This document shows positions 44,495 through 52,119 of a stretch of 64,000 bases of DNA, in pieces. The stretch spans positions 62,001 through 126,000 of the forward strand of contig NZ_SMJU01000005.1 in the NCBI RefSeq assembly GCF_004348825.1. Direction: 5' to 3'. The notes below the pieces were generated by a model that searched no databases, was not told where the DNA came from, and was given only the letters and a program-made list of their open reading frames with translations. This stretch comes from Arundinibacter roseus. Lineage in GTDB: Bacteria; Bacteroidota; Bacteroidia; Cytophagales; Spirosomataceae. How positions within the stretch are numbered: position 1 is the stretch's first letter; the number at the start of each line of letters is the position of its first letter. Made by a program: the position numbers and the translations under genes.

Positions 44495-45367
44495 TCAGGC
44501 TTTGGGATGCGCCTGTTGATGGGTTTTTTTGAGTTTCTCGATGGAGTTGTGCGTGTAGATTTGGGTAGCCGCAAAGTTGGCATGTCCCAGCAATTCCTTG
44601 ATGGCGTTCAGGTCAGCGCCCCGGTTCAAAAGGTGTGTAGCATAGGTATGCCGCAGCACGTGGGGGCTTTTTTGGGCAAGGGTCGTAACTGCTGACAGGT
44701 AATTTTTGACCGTTCGCTGCACAAACACAGCGTAGGCCGGTTTAAATTTATCCGTCAAAATAAGAATATCTGACGATTCAAGCGCGCCCCGCTGTGCGAG
44801 GTACTCCGTGAGAGCCTGCACCAACAAACCCGTAATCGGGATCAGCCGTTCTTTGGAGCCTTTTCCCGTCACCCGAATCAACCGCTGTTCCAGGTCAATA
44901 TCCTTTATCCGTAGAGTAATCAGTTCGGTCAGACGCATCCCGGTTCCGTAAAGCAGTTCCAGAATGATGCGGTCGCGGAGCCCCGAAAAATCATCAGAAA
45001 ACACCCCTTCCTCAAAAAGTACTTCCATGGCTTTCTCTTCCACATAAGCAGGCAGCTTTTTCTTCTCTTTCAGGGCGTGGAGAGTTTTGGTCGGATCGCT
45101 GGGAATGAGATTTCGTCGGCGTAAAAATCCGTAGAATGAGCGAAGCGTGGCCATTTTACGGTTCAGAGAAGTTGGCTTTATATTTTCTTCAACCATACTT
45201 ACCACCCACGAACGAAGCTGCTGAGAGGAGGCAGTATGCGGTTCGGCGCACTCATATTGCAGCAGCAGGTAGGTTGTCAACTGCTGCAAATCAGAGCTAT
45301 AAGCGGTGAGCGTGTGCTCACTGAGGCGCTTTTCGTGGCGCAAATGATCCAGAAATAGTGTTATCAT
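44495..45367 (-). CDS. xerC: Site-specific tyrosine recombinase XerC
   Basis: The 290-residue protein starts at ATG 45367 (MITLFLDHLRHEKRLSEHT). It has an N-terminal SAM-like DNA-binding domain and a C-terminal catalytic domain. The catalytic set is complete: Arg in YGTGMRLTELI, Lys in VTGKGSKERLIPI, His and Arg in PHVLRHTYATHLL, His in LGHANFAAT, and Tyr in TQIYTHNS. It resolves chromosome dimers with XerD at dif. It follows rpsU, an arrangement widespread in Bacteroidota, so it is housekeeping and not a mobile-element integrase. Confidence 0.94.
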   Translation of the reverse strand: MITLFLDHLRHEKRLSEHTLTAYSSDLQQLTTYLLLQYECAEPHTASSQQLRSWVVSMVEENIKPTSLNRKMATLRSFYGFLRRRNLIPSDPTKTLHALKEKKKLPAYVEEKAMEVLFEEGVFSDDFSGLRDRIILELLYGTGMRLTELITLRIKDIDLEQRLIRVTGKGSKERLIPITGLLVQALTEYLAQRGALESSDILILTDKFKPAYAVFVQRTVKNYLSAVTTLAQKSPHVLRHTYATHLLNRGADLNAIKELLGHANFAATQIYTHNSIEKLKKTHQQAHPKA

Positions 45368-45383
45368 TGGCACAACATACGAA

Positions 45384-45413
45384 AAGCGGCTATCCTGAAC
45401 AAGACAGCCGCTT
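45384..45413. other. Stem-loop between rpsU and xerC
   Basis: AAGCGGCT (45384-45391) pairs with AGCCGCTT (45406-45413) over a 14-nt loop that itself partly pairs. On the minus strand only a short TTTT follows, so it could attenuate rather than fully stop transcription from rpsU into xerC. Confidence 0.6.
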
Positions 45414-45478
45414 ACAATTTTCTGTATAAACAGGATATATCTCTCCCGTCAACTAGCTCAGAAAAGCCAAATTATTGA

Positions 45479-45673
45479 CTAATCTTCGAGGTGACCGTAG
45501 GTTTTTTGCTTGTAAATAGCATTCAAAACCTCGTGACGACGTTTGATGGAAGGCTTCACAAAAGCCGTCCGTGCACGAAGCTGACGCATTGTACCAGTTC
45601 TTTCAAATTTCTTTTTGTAACGCTTCAAAGCGCGATCAATGGACTCGTTGTCTTTAACGTTAATGATAAGCAT
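45479..45673 (-). CDS. rpsU: 30S ribosomal protein bS21
   Basis: The 64-residue basic protein matches bS21: VKDNESIDRALKRYKKKFE, the basic stretch RTGTMRQLRARTAFVKPSIK, and a C-terminal RRHEVLNAIYKQKT. It binds the 30S platform; in Bacteroidota it helps hide the anti-Shine-Dalgarno end of 16S rRNA. The 20 nt before its ATG contain no AGGAGG but an AGCTCCT touching the start codon, which is odd for this gene. It leads the rpsU-xerC pair, separated by a small stem-loop. Confidence 0.96.
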   Translation of the reverse strand: MLIINVKDNESIDRALKRYKKKFERTGTMRQLRARTAFVKPSIKRRHEVLNAIYKQKTYGHLED

Positions 45674-45828
45674 AGGAGCTATATACTGTTTTTATGATTG
45701 TTCTCAAATTTCGGACTGCAAAGAAAACGCAGATTTACCAGAAAATCAAGAGTTAACTATTCTAAAATTCAACTATTTTTGGTTTTTTAATCAAAACATC
45801 TTTGAATGGCTCTTTTACCCCTGTTTCT

Positions 45829-46770
45829 ATGACTGACCGGCTGGGAATAATTGACTTAGGCACCAATACGTTTCATCTGCTGATCGTGGAGAAACGCGCT
45901 GACGGGGGCAGCACTACCCTTTTTCATGAGAGCCGCGCCGCCAAAATCGGGGAAGGGGGCATCAATCGCCAAACGATCACCGAAGCAGCTACCGAACGCG
46001 CGTTGACCGTTTTGCGCTTTTTTCGTCAAAAACTGGAAGAATTTGACGTAGAGCTTACCCGTACGTTTGCGTTTGGTACAAGTGCGATTCGCAACGCGGA
46101 CAATGGAGAACAATTTTGTCAACTCGTGGAAAAAGAAACAGGCATTCATATTCAGCAAATTGACGGCAATCAGGAGGCATTACTCATTTATGAAGGCGTG
46201 CGCAATGCGCTGGATCTGGGCACTGAGCCTTCGCTGATTATGGACATCGGCGGCGGGAGTGTGGAGTTTATTCTAGGCAATCAGCAGCAGATTTTCTGGA
46301 AGCAGAGTTTTGAAATCGGTGGACAGCGCCTGATGGAAAAATTTATGCGTACCGATCCACTTACAAATTCTGACCGACAGCGGCTTTACAATTATTTTGA
46401 CGAACAGTTAATTCCCCTCGCCAATGCCATTCATCAGTATGCCCCTACGGCATTGGTAGGTTCTTCCGGAACCTTTGATACGCTTGTAGCAATGGATTAT
46501 CAGCATCGGTTGGGTGAGTGGCCTGCGGCCACCGAGACAGGTTTTGACTTATCGCTCGAAGAGTTTTATCGTAGCTTTGAACTACTGTTGACCCGCAATG
46601 CAGCGGAGCGGCTTACCATTCCGGGGATGATTCCCCTGCGGGTCAATATGATTGTGGTAGCCGTGTGTTTGATTGATTATGTGTTGAAAAAATATAAAAT
46701 TCCGCACCTTCGTGTTTCAAGTTATGCCTTGAAAGAAGGTGCATTAGCTCACGTTCTGAAAGACTTTTGA
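45829..46770 (+). CDS. Exopolyphosphatase Ppx/GppA family
   Basis: The 313-residue protein starts at ATG 45829 (MTDRLGIIDLGTNTFHLLIV), after a less likely TTG at 45802. The ASKHA ATPase-fold motifs are IIDLGTNTFHLL (phosphate 1), EALLIYEGV, LIMDIGGGSVEFIL (phosphate 2) and ALVGSSGTFDTL. It should cleave terminal phosphate from polyphosphate or hydrolyse pppGpp. It lacks the extra C-terminal domains of E. coli Ppx, as usual for short members. The next gene starts 17 bp after its stop, so the two form an operon. Confidence 0.9.
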   Translation: MTDRLGIIDLGTNTFHLLIVEKRADGGSTTLFHESRAAKIGEGGINRQTITEAATERALTVLRFFRQKLEEFDVELTRTFAFGTSAIRNADNGEQFCQLVEKETGIHIQQIDGNQEALLIYEGVRNALDLGTEPSLIMDIGGGSVEFILGNQQQIFWKQSFEIGGQRLMEKFMRTDPLTNSDRQRLYNYFDEQLIPLANAIHQYAPTALVGSSGTFDTLVAMDYQHRLGEWPAATETGFDLSLEEFYRSFELLLTRNAAERLTIPGMIPLRVNMIVVAVCLIDYVLKKYKIPHLRVSSYALKEGALAHVLKDF

Positions 46771-46787
46771 TCACACAAATTATTTAC

Positions 46788-47444
46788 ATGACAGCAAAAA
46801 CGCATACAATCTCCGTCAGTCGAACGGCCCGCTATTTTACCCTCGGCGAACTCAATGAAACTACCGAACGGGTATGGTTTGTACTGCATGGATATGGACA
46901 ACTTGCGGAATATTTTATCCGAAAGTTCGAGAAGCTGAACGATGGCAGAACACTCGTAGTGGCGCCCGAAGCTCTTTCCCGTTTTTATACCGACGCAGAA
47001 TATAAGCGGGTCGGGGCATCGTGGATGACCCGGCAATCGTCTAAGACAGAAATAGATGACTATGTCGCTTACCTCGAAAGTATTTACAAAACAATTTTTG
47101 AAAAAGGCCTTCCAAAAGCCATTCAGCTAACCGTATTTGGGTTTTCGCAAGGTGCCACCACGGCCTGCCGTTGGCTCAATCAGGGTACGATCAGCTGTGA
47201 TCGGCTGGTAATTTGGGCGGGATATTTTGCCAATGGCATTCAGGATGTGATTGATCCCGCCCGTATTCCGTCACAAACGTATTACATTTTCGGCGATCAG
47301 GATCAGTTTCTCAACCAAATCGACTTCCCGGAATATCTGGTGCAGCTACGCAAACAGATTCCCGGCCTGAATATCCTGGATTACGCAGGAACTCACACCG
47401 TCGATCCCGAGATTTTGGGTCTGTATTTTGGCAATCAGAAATAA
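46788..47444 (+). CDS. Alpha/beta hydrolase, phospholipase/carboxylesterase type
   Basis: The 218-residue protein starts at ATG 46788; an upstream TTG overlaps the ppx stop. It has LHGYGQLAEYF for the oxyanion hole, the nucleophile Ser120 in VFGFSQGATTA, the acid in YIFGDQDQF and the histidine in YAGTHTVDPE. This is the small serine esterase family of PF02230. It probably hydrolyses a lysophospholipid or thioester in the cytoplasm. It is co-transcribed with the Ppx gene. Confidence 0.85.
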   Translation: MTAKTHTISVSRTARYFTLGELNETTERVWFVLHGYGQLAEYFIRKFEKLNDGRTLVVAPEALSRFYTDAEYKRVGASWMTRQSSKTEIDDYVAYLESIYKTIFEKGLPKAIQLTVFGFSQGATTACRWLNQGTISCDRLVIWAGYFANGIQDVIDPARIPSQTYYIFGDQDQFLNQIDFPEYLVQLRKQIPGLNILDYAGTHTVDPEILGLYFGNQK

Positions 47445-47469
47445 AATAGCGCTCCTCTTTACATTCTAT

Positions 47470-48222
47470 TTACTTACGATAAACCGTCGTGGCCGCTGCC
47501 TGCGCTGAGGCCAAAATGGTCATGTCCGAAATCGTCACGTGGGCGGGTGCCAATACTGCATAGGCGATACAATCGGCAATATCCTCGGCGCGCAGGGGCA
47601 CAAACCCTTCATACACCTTTCCGGCACGAGCTTCATCACCCTTAAAACGAATGAGCGAAAACTCCGTTTCTACCGCACCCGGTGCAATGTTTGTTACCTT
47701 GATTCCGTGCTTGGTCAGGTCCAGACGCATACCTTCACTGAGAGCTTCTACGGCGGCTTTGGAAGCACAGTACACCGTTCCGTTGGCGTAGGTTTCTTTA
47801 CCCGCAATCGAGCTGATATTTACAATATGACCTTTTCCCCGCAACACCATGCCAGGAGTCACTGCTTTGGTGACGTAAAGCAATCCTTTTACGTTGCTGT
47901 CGAGCATGGCGTCCCAATCGGCAGGATCGCCCACCTCAATGGAGTCAAAGCCATGAGCATTTCCAGCATTATTTACCAGGATATCAATTGCCTGCCATTC
48001 CGCCGGCAGCGAGTCAATGGCGTGTGTAACGGCCTTGCGGTCGCTGACGTCAAAGGTAAGAATGGTTGTGCGGGTATAGGGAGCAAGTGTCTCGCTCAGT
48101 TCGCGCAGGCGGTCCTCGCGGCGCCCGCAAAGAATGAGGTCAATCCCGCTTTTTGACAACGCCATGGCGGTGGCTTTTCCAATGCCGGACGAAGCGCCCG
48201 TTATAAGTGCAATTCTGGACAT
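47470..48222 (-). CDS. Short-chain dehydrogenase/reductase (YdfG-like)
   Basis: The 250-residue classical SDR starts at ATG 48222 (MSRIALITGASSGIGKATA). It has the cofactor loop TGASSGIG, an Arg pair after strand 2 (CGRREDRLRE) that favours NADP, NNAG at 84-87, and the catalytic triad Ser138, Tyr151 and Lys155 in ISSIAGKETYANGTVYCASK. It resembles YdfG-type 3-hydroxy acid dehydrogenases; the substrate is unknown. It is convergent with the hydrolase gene and divergent from the cysteine desulfurase gene. Confidence 0.88.
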   Translation of the reverse strand: MSRIALITGASSGIGKATAMALSKSGIDLILCGRREDRLRELSETLAPYTRTTILTFDVSDRKAVTHAIDSLPAEWQAIDILVNNAGNAHGFDSIEVGDPADWDAMLDSNVKGLLYVTKAVTPGMVLRGKGHIVNISSIAGKETYANGTVYCASKAAVEALSEGMRLDLTKHGIKVTNIAPGAVETEFSLIRFKGDEARAGKVYEGFVPLRAEDIADCIAYAVLAPAHVTISDMTILASAQAAATTVYRK

Positions 48223-48429
48223 ACGATCTAAGTTAATTGATTTTACAAAGCACAAATTAGACTTAATTTGTTAAAAAAATCTGTACCATTGAATTTTTAC
48301 TGGGCTACTCTACTGTTTTTATAGGAGAAGTTTCCTGTAAATACGATTTACTATCAAACCAGAAAACTTCCTTACGGTCTGGCATGTTTCTAAATTTTAC
48401 CTACCAATCAACCGCTCCAAATAAATAGT

Positions 48430-49584
48430 ATGTCTGCTTCCGCACGTCCGATTTATCTCGACTACAACGCCACTACTCCGCTTGATCAGCGCGTGCTCGA
48501 CAGCATGATGCCGTGGCTGACCGGGAACTTTGGCAATGCCGCGAGCCGAACACACCTCTACGGCTGGGAAGCAGCCGAAGCCGTCGCCACAGCCCGACAA
48601 CAGGTAGCAAGGATTTTGGGGGCTACTGAAAAAGAAATTGTGTTTACGAGCGGTGCCACCGAATCCAACAATCTGGCACTTAAAGGTGCTTTTGAAGCGC
48701 TCGGAGCCTCCCGAAAACATATTATTACGGTAGCCACCGAGCACAAGGCAGTGCTTGACACCTGTCAGCACCTGGAAGCATTTGGCGCAGAAGTAACCTA
48801 CCTGCTGCCGGATTCAGACGGGCTCATTTGTCCGGAACAGGTTCAGGACGCCCTTCGGCCCGATACCCTGCTGGTGTCGGTGATGTACGCCAACAACGAA
48901 ATCGGCGTGATTCAACCCATTATCGAAATCGGCAGTCTGTGCCGAAAAGCCGGTGTACTCTTCCATACCGATGCCACGCAGGCCGTGGGCAAAGTGCCGA
49001 TTGACGTCCAACACGCTGCCATTGATCTGCTGAGTTTGTCGGCCCACAAACTGTACGGCCCCAAAGGCGTGGGTGCATTGTATGTCCGCAAGGGCATTTC
49101 GCTTACGGCTCAGCTTGACGGCGGACGCCACGAGCGCGGCCTGCGCTCCGGTACGCTCAACGTGCCCGGCATTGTGGGGCTCGGTGTGGCCTGTGCGCTG
49201 GCTCAAAAAGAACTCGCTAAGGAATCAACCAGGCTAACAGAATTACGAAATACGCTGGAAAACAACCTCATAAACTCTCTCCTCAACACGCAAATCAACG
49301 GCCACCGCACGCAGCGATTGCCGCAAACCACCAACATTTCGTTTGGCGGGCTCGACGGCGAAGAACTGCTCATGTCGCTGCACCGACTGGCAGTTTCCAA
49401 CGGATCGGCTTGTACGTCGGCCTCGGTGGAGCCTTCGTTTGTACTCAAAGCCCTCGGCCTGCCCGACGACCTGGCTCATGCCTCTATTCGTTTTAGCCTC
49501 GGTCGTTTCACAACTTCCGAAGATATTGATCTGGCAATCGGCCATATACTGGAAGTGGTGTCGAGGATTCGGAATGGGGCGTAG
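48430..49584 (+). CDS. Cysteine desulfurase, IscS/NifS family
   Basis: The 384-residue fold type I PLP enzyme has IYLDYNATTPLD at the N-terminus, SGATESNNLALKG, the PLP lysine Lys207 in LSLSAHKLYGPKGVG, and the persulfide cysteine Cys328 in SNGSACTSASVEPS, on the long class I loop. It moves sulfur from cysteine to Fe-S clusters or thio-tRNA. No iscU, iscA or mnmA lies next to it, so its acceptor is unclear. The molybdenum enzyme operon 1.3 kb downstream needs Fe-S clusters and a sulfurated cofactor, but a link is only a suggestion. Confidence 0.92.
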   Translation: MSASARPIYLDYNATTPLDQRVLDSMMPWLTGNFGNAASRTHLYGWEAAEAVATARQQVARILGATEKEIVFTSGATESNNLALKGAFEALGASRKHIITVATEHKAVLDTCQHLEAFGAEVTYLLPDSDGLICPEQVQDALRPDTLLVSVMYANNEIGVIQPIIEIGSLCRKAGVLFHTDATQAVGKVPIDVQHAAIDLLSLSAHKLYGPKGVGALYVRKGISLTAQLDGGRHERGLRSGTLNVPGIVGLGVACALAQKELAKESTRLTELRNTLENNLINSLLNTQINGHRTQRLPQTTNISFGGLDGEELLMSLHRLAVSNGSACTSASVEPSFVLKALGLPDDLAHASIRFSLGRFTTSEDIDLAIGHILEVVSRIRNGA

Positions 49585-49786
49585 TATGTACGGGGAAAAA
49601 GTGAAGACAATAAAGTGTAGTTTTCACTTCGGCTAATACCTTACAGCGCACTTTTACTCCTCATAGTACTATTTCATCTTTAAATTATATATATTTGATA
49701 CCCCAACCCCAGGAAATGACGGATTGCGTTGTGGCAGGTTGGGCGGCATAGACCGAAGAAATAGAAAATCCTATCTACTGTCAGGC

Positions 49787-50770
49787 ATGAAAACTAAACC
49801 TTCTCTGGATATTTCCAAACACCTTACAGGCCGAAAGCTTGACGATATGGTCGAAAATCGCACCGCCTACGCGCTGCACATGGCCGAGCTCAATATCTAC
49901 GAAACCCACGCCCGGGCCGAAGATATTCAGCTGTCGTTCAATTATCCGGTGCTGGCAAGTATGATTCAGGGAAAAAAAGTGATGCATTTGGACGGTGTTG
50001 CGGCGTTTGATTTTTTTCCGGGTCAGTCCGTTTTGGTTCCCGGCGATGGGGTCATGCGTATCGACTTCCCGGAAGCGACCCTGCAAAGTCCTACGCAGTG
50101 CCTTGCATTGGCCCTTTCGGAAGAAAAAATACACAAACTTACGGATGATCTCAACGAGCGTGCGCCGCTCATTGATAGTGCCGATGGCTGGCAGTTTACG
50201 CCTGACAATCTATATTTTACCAATGATGAAACCATCAATCAGCTCCTCAACCGTCTGATTTTTGTGTGTACCGAAGGCAATTCCGCCCGCGATTACTTTG
50301 CTGAATTGATCTTGCAGGAACTCACCATCCGCCTGATGCAAACCAAGGCGCGCAACGTGCTCATGGCCAATTCGCAGGCACATGCTCACCGCAATCGCCT
50401 GGCGTATGCCATTCAGTATCTGCGGCAACATTTGCACGAGAGTATCTCTGTGGCCACGCTTGCGGAGCAGGCCTGCATGAGCGAGCCTACGTTTTACCGC
50501 AGTTTTAAGCAGCAATTTGGATTTTCGCCCATAGAGTTTATCAACCGCGAGCGCATTCGGCTGGCGTCGGAACTACTGCTTCAGCCCGATCGTACGATTA
50601 CGGACGTGGCCTTTGCCTGCGGGTTCAACCACGTCAATTATTTCCTGAAAGTTTTTCGGAAAAATACCGGCCTTACGCCAACACAATACAAAGAACGACA
50701 CCTCGCACGGCTACAAACACAAAACGCCCTTTGGGTTACGTCCGAATCCTGGCAAAACGGCGCATTCTGA
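49787..50770 (+). CDS. AraC family transcriptional regulator
   Basis: The 327-residue protein starts at ATG 49787; the frame is open from 49724, but those codons are not conserved. The N-terminal half is the cupin-like ligand domain of the AraC_N type (LSFNYPVLASMIQGKKVM, FFPGQSVLVPGDGVMRI). The C-terminal 100 residues hold two helix-turn-helix motifs (SVATLAEQACMSEPTFYRSF, TITDVAFACGFNHVNYFLKV). It lies 150 bp upstream of the coxG-E operon on the same strand, so it is the likely activator of that operon. The inducer is unknown. Confidence 0.9.
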   Translation: MKTKPSLDISKHLTGRKLDDMVENRTAYALHMAELNIYETHARAEDIQLSFNYPVLASMIQGKKVMHLDGVAAFDFFPGQSVLVPGDGVMRIDFPEATLQSPTQCLALALSEEKIHKLTDDLNERAPLIDSADGWQFTPDNLYFTNDETINQLLNRLIFVCTEGNSARDYFAELILQELTIRLMQTKARNVLMANSQAHAHRNRLAYAIQYLRQHLHESISVATLAEQACMSEPTFYRSFKQQFGFSPIEFINRERIRLASELLLQPDRTITDVAFACGFNHVNYFLKVFRKNTGLTPTQYKERHLARLQTQNALWVTSESWQNGAF

Positions 50771-50882
50771 TTTTTCATATACCCTTATTTATTTCTTTCC
50801 CCTACTTTGTTTACCTGTTCGATCTGATAGAATCGTGTAGCAAGTTGATGCAATCGTCCTTATTTATTGAATAATTCTATTA

Positions 50883-50890
50883 TAAATTTG
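50883..50890 (+). promoter_or_regulatory. Putative -7 element upstream of coxG
   Basis: TAAATTTG matches TAnnTTTG 32 bp before the coxG ATG. No good -33 TTTG lies at the right distance, as often seen for promoters that need an activator; the AraC gene just upstream would supply one. Confidence 0.35.
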
Positions 50891-50921
50891 AACTCTTTCA
50901 CTTTTATGACTAGAAATAACT

Positions 50922-51365
50922 ATGGACTTAACTGGCTCACACATCCTGAATGCTGATACCAACCGCATTTGGGCTATGCTGATGGATACGGACACACTCG
51001 CCCGCATTGTACCGGGCATTACACGACTGGAAAAAACCGCCGAAAATGAATACAAGGCGGTTGCTGAAATAAAAATGGGGCCCGTGAGCGGCTCTTTTTC
51101 GGGGGGATTGACGCTTCAGGATATTCGGGAAGGCGAAGGCTATACCCTGCACGTGAAGCAAAGCAGCAAAATCGGCAATGCTGACGCTACCATTCGCATT
51201 GACCTGAAACCCACTGACGAAGGCCACACCGAGCTCGTTTTTGACGGCGGTGCCAAGCTGTCGGGGCTGTTGGCCCGCACCGGAAACCGCGTCATGAGTG
51301 GCGTAGCTCATACGCTGACAAAACAGTTTTTCAACAATTTCGAGCAGGAAATAGAAACAGTATGA
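50922..51365 (+). CDS. coxG: SRPBCC family protein, CoxG-like
   Basis: The 147-residue protein begins MDLTGSHILNADTNRIWAML and has the START/SRPBCC lipid-pocket pattern of the CoxG family (PGITRLEKTAENEYKAVAEIK, KMGPVSGSFSGGLTL). In carbon monoxide oxidisers CoxG helps recruit the dehydrogenase to the membrane and may carry quinones. It lacks the C-terminal membrane-anchor extension of some CoxG proteins. It is the first gene of the operon, 68 bp before coxS. The symbol reflects family membership, not proven CO metabolism. Confidence 0.83.
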   Translation: MDLTGSHILNADTNRIWAMLMDTDTLARIVPGITRLEKTAENEYKAVAEIKMGPVSGSFSGGLTLQDIREGEGYTLHVKQSSKIGNADATIRIDLKPTDEGHTELVFDGGAKLSGLLARTGNRVMSGVAHTLTKQFFNNFEQEIETV

Positions 51366-51433
51366 CGAGGCACATTTCTCCCTGAATCACATCAAATTAC
51401 GTTTTCCAAAACCTTATAAATACCCTTAAACCT

Positions 51434-51922
51434 ATGGCAAAAATTACGGTAAAAGTTAATGGCAAAGTATACTCGCACGAAGTAGAGCCACGCCTGTTGC
51501 TGGCGCATTATCTGCGGGAAGTACTGAGCCTCACCGGCACACACATTGGCTGCGATACCAGTAGCTGCGGCTCCTGCACCATTCACCTGGATGGCCAATC
51601 CGTCAAGTCTTGCTCTATGTTGGCCGTACAGGCCGACGGCTGTGAAATTACGACAATTGAAGGCTTGGCGCCTTCGGGCAGCGAACTGCACCCCTTGCAG
51701 GAAGGCTTCAAAGAGTGCCACGGGCTGCAATGCGGTTTTTGTACGACGGGCATGATTATGTCTGCGGCAGATTTTCTTCAATCGAACCCGGACCCTAGCG
51801 AAGAACAAATTCGGCACGCATTGGAAGGTAATTTCTGCCGCTGCACCGGCTACCACAACATTGTTAAATCAGTACAATGGGCTGCGCAGAAAATGAAGGA
51901 AGATAAAGCCGTAACCGCCTGA
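51434..51922 (+). CDS. coxS: Molybdenum hydroxylase small subunit with two [2Fe-2S] clusters, CoxS-like
   Basis: The 162-residue protein has an N-terminal plant-ferredoxin fold with Cys40, Cys45, Cys48 and Cys60 ([18 protein letters not shown]) for the distal cluster. A four-helix domain holds Cys100, Cys103, Cys135 and Cys137 ([23 protein letters not shown]) for the proximal cluster. It passes electrons from the molybdenum site to FAD in the medium subunit. All eight cysteines are present, so the protein should be functional. A 197-bp gap follows before coxL, unusually long inside such an operon. Confidence 0.95.
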   Translation: MAKITVKVNGKVYSHEVEPRLLLAHYLREVLSLTGTHIGCDTSSCGSCTIHLDGQSVKSCSMLAVQADGCEITTIEGLAPSGSELHPLQEGFKECHGLQCGFCTTGMIMSAADFLQSNPDPSEEQIRHALEGNFCRCTGYHNIVKSVQWAAQKMKEDKAVTA

Positions 51923-52061
51923 TCGAACGAAGCGATTCACCTCGTTCATTTGCGCAGGTATTTCTCCCAGCATTTAAAGTTTATACATATAAAAACTTTC
52001 TTATGTTTTTGAGAAACTTAATTTATCTCCCTCAAAATTAAATATTTATAAAACCTAATTG

Positions 52062-52085
52062 CTAACAGCTTAACAGCTAACAGCT
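52062..52085 (+). repeat. Short direct repeats in the coxS-coxL gap
   Basis: Three copies of AACAGCT (CTAACAGCT-TAACAGCT-AACAGCT) lie 35-58 bp upstream of the coxL start codon. They may be chance, slippage, or a short protein-binding site; nothing else stands out in the gap. Confidence 0.5.
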
Positions 52086-52119
52086 CCTTATTCAATCACT
52101 CATTCAACCCAAAGCATTT

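Noticed and set aside
44495-45367. Integrase of a genomic island
   Set aside because: It is a XerC next to rpsU, a conserved housekeeping arrangement; no att sites or mobile genes flank it.
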